From Stenogyne calaminthoides (lineage: Eukaryota; Streptophyta; Magnoliopsida; Lamiales; Lamiaceae), in NCBI GenBank assembly GCA_037126765.1, contig JBBCBC010000035.1:2542001-2606000 (forward strand): a stretch of DNA of 64,000 nucleotides, read 5' to 3'. Below, in pieces: positions 57,568 through 64,000 of the stretch. The notes under the pieces were generated by a model. It was not told the origin of the DNA. It worked only from the letters and a program-made list of their open reading frames with translations, and made no database searches. A program made the translations under genes and the position numbers. Numbering within the stretch: position 1 is the first letter of the stretch; each line of letters begins with the position of its first letter.

Positions 57568-58438
57568 CAGAAATTGATTCGAAAGATTTAGAAACCGGAA
57601 GAGTAGAATCAATTGATCTCGATAGTAATTCTCTGAAGATTTTTGAAAAAGTGATCTTTTAAGAGCTTTGGGAAGACGAAGTTGTGGAAAGAAGTTTTCT
57701 GAGAAAGATTTGAATTTTATAGAATACGAGGGAAAACCTTTTTGCACAACTTTCCAAAGTACTCAAGTATCTGTGTTTTGAAATCAGTGGCTGAGATTAG
57801 TTGGCCAAAAAGTATTTTGATCGCACGGTTGAGAAAAGTAGTCTTCTTGTATTTTGGACTCAAAAATTCGCAATAACACGCATTAAAAACACATTTCTAA
57901 GTCCGCATTAAAAGCGTTGCAGAGCATGCGTCATGAACAGAGTAAAACGTTTTATTTAAATAACGCATGTAAGGTATTCAGAAAGAGATAAATAAGAGAG
58001 CGTATCTGACTGATTGATATTGTAATCAATCAGTTACCACGGTGATCTGATCTGGTACTTTGTTGACTTATTTGATGGTTGCCTCATGCATTTCCCAACA
58101 ATATCTCACTTATCTGATCAGATTTTTGCTTGAAACACTTCGCTACTTATTTGATCCACTTATCTGATACACTTCATCCTTCAGTCTTCTTCTAATCAGC
58201 CCGTATTTACTGAAGTCAACTCCCGCCAAAACTTTTACTTCGGGGAGTCCAAAAGTCGCCTCGATTCCTAAATCGGCGCGATTTGACATTCCGTAATAAT
58301 GGCATAGATACGCTGTGATTTAATCACACCGTTAACTCATCCAACTGTTAGCCGCGTGTTCCTTACGCGTTGTCGATGCAAATTTCTCTTAAGGTCTTCT
58401 GAGAAAATAAATTTGCATTTATACCCCTAATTTCCTTC
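57568..58438. other. Divergent intergenic region of element E
   Basis: Counterpart of 16383-17261 in A. It contains the TATA box of the third ORF on the minus strand (TATAAAAT at 57714-57721). No coding sequence. Confidence 0.5.
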
Positions 58439-58445
58439 TATAAAT
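58439..58445 (+). promoter_or_regulatory. TATA box of the antisense ORF (element E)
   Basis: TTCTATAAATTAGCC, identical to the box in A (minus strand 16376-16382), about 75 nt before the ATG at 58520. Confidence 0.5.
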
Positions 58446-58519
58446 TAGCCTGGGGTGATTAAGCAAACAACACATCATAAACCATTCATCTTCTTTAGCA
58501 TTTACTTCATACTTTTCCG

Positions 58520-58913
58520 ATGAGTTCCTTATTTCCTGGTGAACTTTCCTGTGGGAACCTTTAACCCTTTTCCAATGAATTTAGCTTCTCAAATCAACCC
58601 TGTGTGTTCCTTCACACTGCTTTCGTCGTCATCTAAGATTTCACATACGATCAATGCTAAGATTCTTTACCACCATGGAGGCGGATCTGCTAAGGCAAAT
58701 GAGAAGGCACTTCTCCTAACCATATGCACCTTGTGCGCTTATCGAGATAACGGAATTAGCATCAACAGACTCAGTCTGAAATAAAACATGAGTTTGGTAT
58801 ATGGTCTGCATCAGTCAACAGCTGATCTTCATATATCAAACTCAATTTTTGCATGCGACACAAGTGTCCGTTTGGTCCTTGTGACCAAACCTATGGCACT
58901 GTGCCCCATTTGA
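58520..58913 (+). pseudogene. Antisense accessory ORF, copy in element E
   Basis: Runs opposite to element E. One extra base near codon 6 relative to A shifts the first Met out of frame. From about 58539 the frame is shared with A (YHHGGGSAKANEKALLL, CTLCAYRD), up to a TAA near 58782 where A has CAA. The end VTKPMALCPI and stop position agree with A. The internal Met (PMNLASQINP) is the likely shared start. No domain recognised. Confidence 0.4.
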
Positions 58914-59521
58914 CAGCTGGAGAGCCCGTTGATTTCCCGTCTGAGGGCTCCTGGCTTGGATATCCTTCAAAGCCTCTCTCGCTCCTTACTCCGAAGCTTT
59001 TGAGATTGGCTCAGGATTCTCGAGGCCTCTTCTTAGGATCGAGGGAAAATGAGAGCATCATACCTTTAACTCTCTCTCGCGTTCCCTGCCTAGGGTTGGC
59101 TTAGGGCTTATGGTTTATGACCTCCGGGTCTTCTTGTACTTGTAATACCACTTGAAGATAGCTTGTAGAATTTGTAGCTTGTGATATCACTTGTAACTTG
59201 TAAATCTGACCTTCGGGTCTTTATCAATGAAAAACTCTGTTATTTCATTACTGTGTTGTTTCTTCTGACTTATGCGATCTGTAGCTTTAAACTTGACTTG
59301 CTTGTTGACTGCAGCTTTAATCGACTTATAAAGTAATCTTCCAATCTGATCAGTTCCCCCTTAATCTGATAAGTCTTGAACTGATCTGCTCCTTGTCTGA
59401 ACTTCAGATCGGCTACTTGTCTGACTTTCTGATCTGCTCCTTATCTGAACTTCAGAACGGCTCCTCGTCTGGTCGTCTGATCAGTTGAGATTCCTAACTC
59501 AACTGATCCCACTTAACTTGG
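58914..59521. other. Spacer between antisense ORF and pol of element E
   Basis: Counterpart of 15290-15908 in A. On the plus strand there is GGGTTGGCTTAGGGC, then TATCAATGAAAAACTC near 59221-59236, a possible poly(A) region for the antisense unit. TTCCCCCTTAATCTGAT (59355-59371) is the inverse of the second polypurine motif. Confidence 0.5.
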
Positions 59522-62500
59522 TTAGTCTTTTAACCAACTGGTTCTGGAGATCAGTCCTTCAACCATATCTGGTGCATTTTCTCCAAGATCCAGAAGCCCT
59601 AGTTCGTTGCATAACTCTCTGAATCTGATCTCAGCTAGCGGCTTAGTTAAGATATCAGCTTTCTGCTTGTCAGTATGGATCTTTTCCATCCTGATATTCT
59701 TCTTTTCAACGTGATCTCTGATAAAATGGTGTCTGACATCCACATGCTTGCATCTTGTATGTAGAACAGGATTCTGAGTGATTGCAATAGCACTATTACT
59801 GTCACAAAATATAGGTACGTTCTTAGCTACGATGTTGTAATCCCTCAGCTGCTGACTTAGCCAGAGCAGTTGGGAACAACAGCTTCCTGCAGCCATATAT
59901 TCTGCTTCAGTAGTAGATGTCGCAACTGATGTCTGCTTCTTCGAAAACCAAGAGATCAGTTTATTTCCCAGAAATTGACATGATCCTGAGGTTGACTTCC
60001 TGTCGATTCTGCAACCTCCGTAATCTGAATTAGAATACCCACTAAGCTCTAGATTATCATCTGATGGGTAAAATTAACCACGATTTACAGTCCCCCTCAG
60101 ATACTTGAGAATCCGCTTAGCTGCTTCTAGGTGGCTTTGCATTGGATTTGCCTGAAATCTGGCACATACACCTACTGCAAAAGTAATGTCTGGTCTGCTG
60201 GCAGTCAGGTATAGTAGTGATCCAATCAGAGCTCTATATTCTTTCTGATTAACTTTCTGACCATCTTCATCTGGATCCATCTTGAACCCGATCATCATTG
60301 GAATTCTGGTTTCCTTACAATGTTGAACTCCAAATTTTGCCAGTAGATTCCTTGTGTACTTCACCTGGCAGATGAATATCCCTTCTGTACTCTGCTTGAC
60401 TTGTAAACTAAGAAAGTAATTCATCTAACCCATCATGGACATCTCGAACTTCCCTTGCATCAATTTGATGAACTTCTCACATAGCTTCTTGTTGGGAGAT
60501 CCGAAGATGATGTCGTCCACGTAAATCTGAACCATCAGAATATCTTCTCCATCTTCTATTCTGAATAAGGTTCTGTCCACTATTCCTTTAGTGAAGCCGC
60601 TGTCTATCAAGAGCTGAGAGAGTGTATCATACCAAGCTCGAGGAGCTTGTTTCAGGCCGTAAAGAGCTTTCCTTAAACGGTACACTTGGTTGCATTTTTC
60701 AAAGCCTGGAGGTTGTTCGACATAAACTTCCTCTGCTAGTACCCAGTTTAATAATGCACTCTTTACATCCATCTGATACACAGTGAACCCTCTGTGGGCA
60801 GCATATGCCAGAAACAGCCGAATGGCTTCTAGGCGAGTGACTGGTGCAAAGGTCTCATCATAATCAATTCCTTCTGATTGTGAATACCCCTTAGCAACAA
60901 GTCTTGCCTTATTCCTGGTTATGACATTTTTCTCATCTCTCTTGTTCTTGAATACCCACTTCGTGCCAATTACGTCTTGATGAGTTGGTTTATCCACCAA
61001 TTTCCAAACTTGATTCCTCTCAAACTGTTCCAGCTCCTCCTGCATGGCTAGAATCCAGCTTGCGTCTTGTAGAGCTTCCTCTACTGTATTTGGTTCCTTC
61101 AAAGACAGATAACAGCAGTACATGGCACTTTCACCAATCTAATGTCTAGTTTTGACTCTATCAGATTGGTCTCCGATAATCAGATCAGTTGGATGACTGG
61201 TAATCCAGGTCCTTCTGTTCTAATGTGCGTCTGTTTGGAGAACATCATCCATATTTGATAGTAGTTCATTACTAGTGTTTGGGAGTGGTACGGAATTATG
61301 ATCCACTTGATAAGAACATGTCTCAGCTGATGTTGGACTCATCATGTGCTGATGTCTGTCCATAGGAACTTCAGGAGTTCCCCCTGAACCAGATGGTTCG
61401 GTTGATAGTGTCTCAGATGTAACAGCTTCTTCACTGACAGTTGTACGTACCTTTGGGTCTGATTGACCTGTTGAATCAGCAAGATCAAGTTCTGGGATGT
61501 ACACTGTTACGTGTTCAGCTTCTTTTTTCTTTATGCTTAGCTGATCCATTTTCTGCGTGTCAGGTAGCGGTTGATCTGGTACGGCTTGTTCTGAGGCAGC
61601 TTTCTCTTGTTCAGAAGATGTCTCATCAAAGACCACATGGGGTGTTTCTTCCACAACTAAGGTTTGTTTGTTGTAAACTCTGAAAGCCTTGCTGGATGAG
61701 GAATATCCTAAGAATATGCCTTCATCTGACTTGGCCTCAAAAGTCTTCAACTGACTTTTCCCATTTTTGTGTATGAAACACTTGCACCCAAAAATATCGA
61801 AGTATGAAACACGAGCTTTTCTGTCCTTCCACAGTTCATAAGGTGTTTTGAAGTGAGTCTTAGTCAGAGAACATCTGTTCTGAGTATGGCATGCAGTATT
61901 GATTGCTTCTGCCCAGAAACAGCTTGGTGTGGCATGTTCAGCTAACATAGTGCGAGCAGCTTCCTTGAGAGTTCTGTTTCTCCGTTCTACTACTCCATTT
62001 TGTTGTGGCGTTCTTGCAGCTGACGTTTCATGCTGTATACCAAACTCAGTGCAAAAATCAATAATAAAGGAATTCAGGAACTCTGTACCTTTATCTGATC
62101 TGATTTTTACTATGCTGACACCCTTCTCGTTTTGTAGCTTCTTGAGCAGCTCGGGTAACTTAGTCATTGTCTCGTTCTTCTTGTATAAGAATACAACCCA
62201 AGTAAACTTGGAATAATCATCCACGATTACTAGAGTATATTTGCGTCCACTGAGACTGACTGGTGTAACTGGTCCGAGTAGCTCCATATGGAGCAGTTGC
62301 AGTACTCTACTGGATGCTGGTCCAGGTATTCCCTTGAATGAGGCTTTAACTTGTTTTCCCTTCTGACATGCGGCACATGTCTGATCTTTGGAGAATATCT
62401 CATTCAGAAGTCCGTCAACCAAAGACATCCTAGCTATCTTGTTAAGAGTTTTGAAGTTCAGATGGCTCATTCTTTTGTGCCAGAGCCAACTGCCACTTTT

Positions 62501-62900
62501 GGAGCTCTTAACAATTAAGCATGTATTCTTTGGGCAACTGTTCCAATCTGCTGTGTAGATTGTGTCTTTCCTTGAACCAGTTAGCAAGGTTTGTTGAGTG
62601 ACTCGATTCCTAATCGTACACTTGTCACTCGAGAACTCAACGCTGAATCCATTGTCGCAGAATTGTGATACTGATAGTAGATTGTGCTTTAATCCTTCGA
62701 CATACGAGACTCTAGTTACTTGTACATCATCATTCTCTAAGGTTCAGAATCCTTTGGTAAAACTAAACTTATCATCACCGAAGAGTACACATGGGCCTTC
62801 TTGTTCTTTGTAAGAGCTAAGGAGATGTTTGCTTCCAGTCATGTGCCTTGAGCATCCACTATCGATGTACCAGATAGTTGCTTGTACACCACCTTTGTTG
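59522..62900 (-). pseudogene. pol: pol of element E: protease to RNase H, best-preserved S2 copy
   Basis: Protease keeps WYIDSGCSRHMTG (about 62875-62840). Piece 61220-62587 (455 codons) has a complete integrase: HKRMSHLNFKTLNK..CAACQKGKQ zinc region and the D-D-E core in VDDYSKFTWVVFL, RSDKGTEF and NGVVERRN. RT (60425-61123) has YGLKQAPRAWYD and YVDD (60512-60523). RNase H follows (60074-60424, 59522-59896) and ends ADILTKPLAE..LLDLGEN. Breaks are few: TGA near 62740, TAG near 61218, TAG near 61139, TAG at 60425, TAA near 60068 and a shift near 59900. At 61139 and 60425 element A has CAG, so these are CAG-to-TAG changes. Confidence 0.9.
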
Positions 62901-62959
62901 GCCAATCCCACGCGAACCTTCAATCAAATCAGGCTTTAGGTACCCCTTTGGAATTGGGT

Positions 62960-64000
62960 CCTGGGGGGTTAGTGGTGGATTTAGGGATCCACACAAACAG
63001 AGCACTTCTATGAAAATCAGATAGATTAGAATGTCTGATTTGTCTCTCATACATATCAACATAATCATATGTATCTTTATATGCTTTCTGATTAGTATGA
63101 TTATTCGTGTGAGCCTTGGATGACTTAGAAGACTTGGGATTTTTCTTTATATTTTGTCTTCTTTTAATCCAGTGTGGCTCGGTCTGAGATCCCTATATCT
63201 CACGGTTATAAGGGTAGGTATGATTGCTACCATCAAAAGATTCATATCTCTTTGGCATAGATGGTCTTTGCAGTTTACCTATAGCTTGCTTATTAGGCAG
63301 CTGACCTTGATTGGGTGTCAGATTAGATTTCCTTCTTACAGGTTGTCTCTTCTGATACCTAATCTGCCGATCGAGTTGAGGGTTTCTTGAAGAACTAGGT
63401 TCTTCTGTTGATTCTCTACCGATGCTTTATCGATTGGGGTCCATTTCATTTCCCTTTCGATTAGGCACCGCCTTACTTGCTCAAGCAGGTCTTTTTTCCT
63501 TATCGATACAAGTTTAGCTTTTAGTGTATCTTTGTCGAGGAGACTCGTTTGATTACACCCTTCCGAAGTGAATCAAAGCGGGGCTTTTGAGGATGTAGAA
63601 GGGTTCTCATACCCAATTCCCTTCTTGTTAGTCGGCGTTGAAAATAGGTGTTCATATCTTGAAGCGGTTTATGATGACTTCGTGAAAACCTCTATTTTTC
63701 TTGCATAAGCTATCCTCGATGAGATTTTAGACTCTCATGTAGTCGGAATAGCTCATCAAATTTAGCTTGAAGGATTTTGAAATCATCGAACTTTGTTGTT
63801 TGTTGATTGCTAGTTGATCTTTGATCTACTTCTCCTGATCAGAAGATTTAACTTTCGAGCGTTAAGTTCCTCGGTTACCTTCGGAAAGCGGTTTTAATGA
63901 TTTCGATTCAAGAGTTTTTCTTCGAGAGCGTTTTCTTTAATGTCGATTATTTATGATCCTTAGCTTGTCATTTTCAGCTTCCACTATTGTATAAGTGTCT
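62960..64000 (-). pseudogene. gag: gag of element E, C-terminal part, continuing past the window
   Basis: The minus strand from 64000 matches the coiled-coil and linker region of D gag (35850 onwards), through the basic linker (63210-63480) and the protease-proximal region (near 63060). It is heavily frame-broken, with many CAG/CTG-to-CG differences. The start and capsid region lie beyond 64000. Confidence 0.7.

Larger units (their letters stand above)
37156..64000 (-). mobile_element. Element E (family S2), split by element C, 5' end outside window
   Basis: A minus-strand relative of element A: 3' LTR 37156-39043, third ORF (39259-39603 plus 54295-57369), antisense ORF (58520-58913), pol (59522-62900) and gag (62960 onwards). 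Its 5' LTR lies beyond 64000. Element C (39604-54294) sits inside the third ORF. E itself interrupts the protease gene of element D. Confidence 0.9.

Noticed and set aside
61441..62216. Antisense ORFs within pol genes (also 11994-12209, 25287-25505, 62598-62813)
   Set aside because: They are shadows of well-supported pol coding frames and have no promoter or conservation of their own.

Overview
The window is plant nuclear DNA made almost entirely of nested Ty1/copia LTR retrotransposons. The evidence is Pol polyproteins in copia order (protease, integrase, reverse transcriptase, RNase H), primer-binding sites matching the plant copia initiator-methionine tRNA consensus TGGTATCAGAGC, LTRs ending TG..CA, and 5-bp target duplications. 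Very long elements, GAGGGGGAA-type repeated polypurine motifs and an extra sense ORF after pol point to the Sirevirus lineage. The host looks like a flowering plant; I cannot name it from the sequence. I see no intact cellular gene.

Layout. Element B (minus, family S1) fills 1-3837 and 22784-30576. It is split by element A (plus, family S2, 3838-22783), which sits in B's RNase H region. Element A carries in its own 5' LTR a young non-autonomous element N (4407-8040). From 30577 to about 34000 lies older DNA: a broken DUF4283/CCHC-zinc-knuckle gene on the minus strand (30832-32999) and two fold-back MITE-like repeats. Element D (plus, S2-like, about 34000-37155) is truncated and is cut by element E (minus, S2, 37156 to beyond 64000). 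E is in turn split inside its third ORF by the complete element C (minus, S1, 39604-54294, TSD CATAA). The order of insertion is therefore B then A then N, and D then E then C.

Coding content. Each autonomous family has gag, pol and, where a retrovirus would have env, a sense ORF of about 1,150 codons (third ORF). The third ORFs of S1 and S2 are distantly related from end to end: an N-terminal globular block, a low-complexity linker, a PEL..PD.Q block, a coiled coil, a Lys/Arg-rich stretch and a C-terminal block. I see no signal peptide or membrane segment in them. In S2 this ORF has its own TATA box and a consensus-bordered leader intron of about 195 nt ending just before the ATG. A small antisense ORF with its own TATA box faces it divergently. 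This two-gene accessory module, present in both A and E, is the most interesting item in the window.

Quality note. Many copies differ from their partners by a systematic change of CAG or CTG to CG. This is best explained by base-calling errors at methylated CHG sites. Part of the apparent frameshifting may therefore be technical, and 'pseudogene' labels should be read with that in mind.
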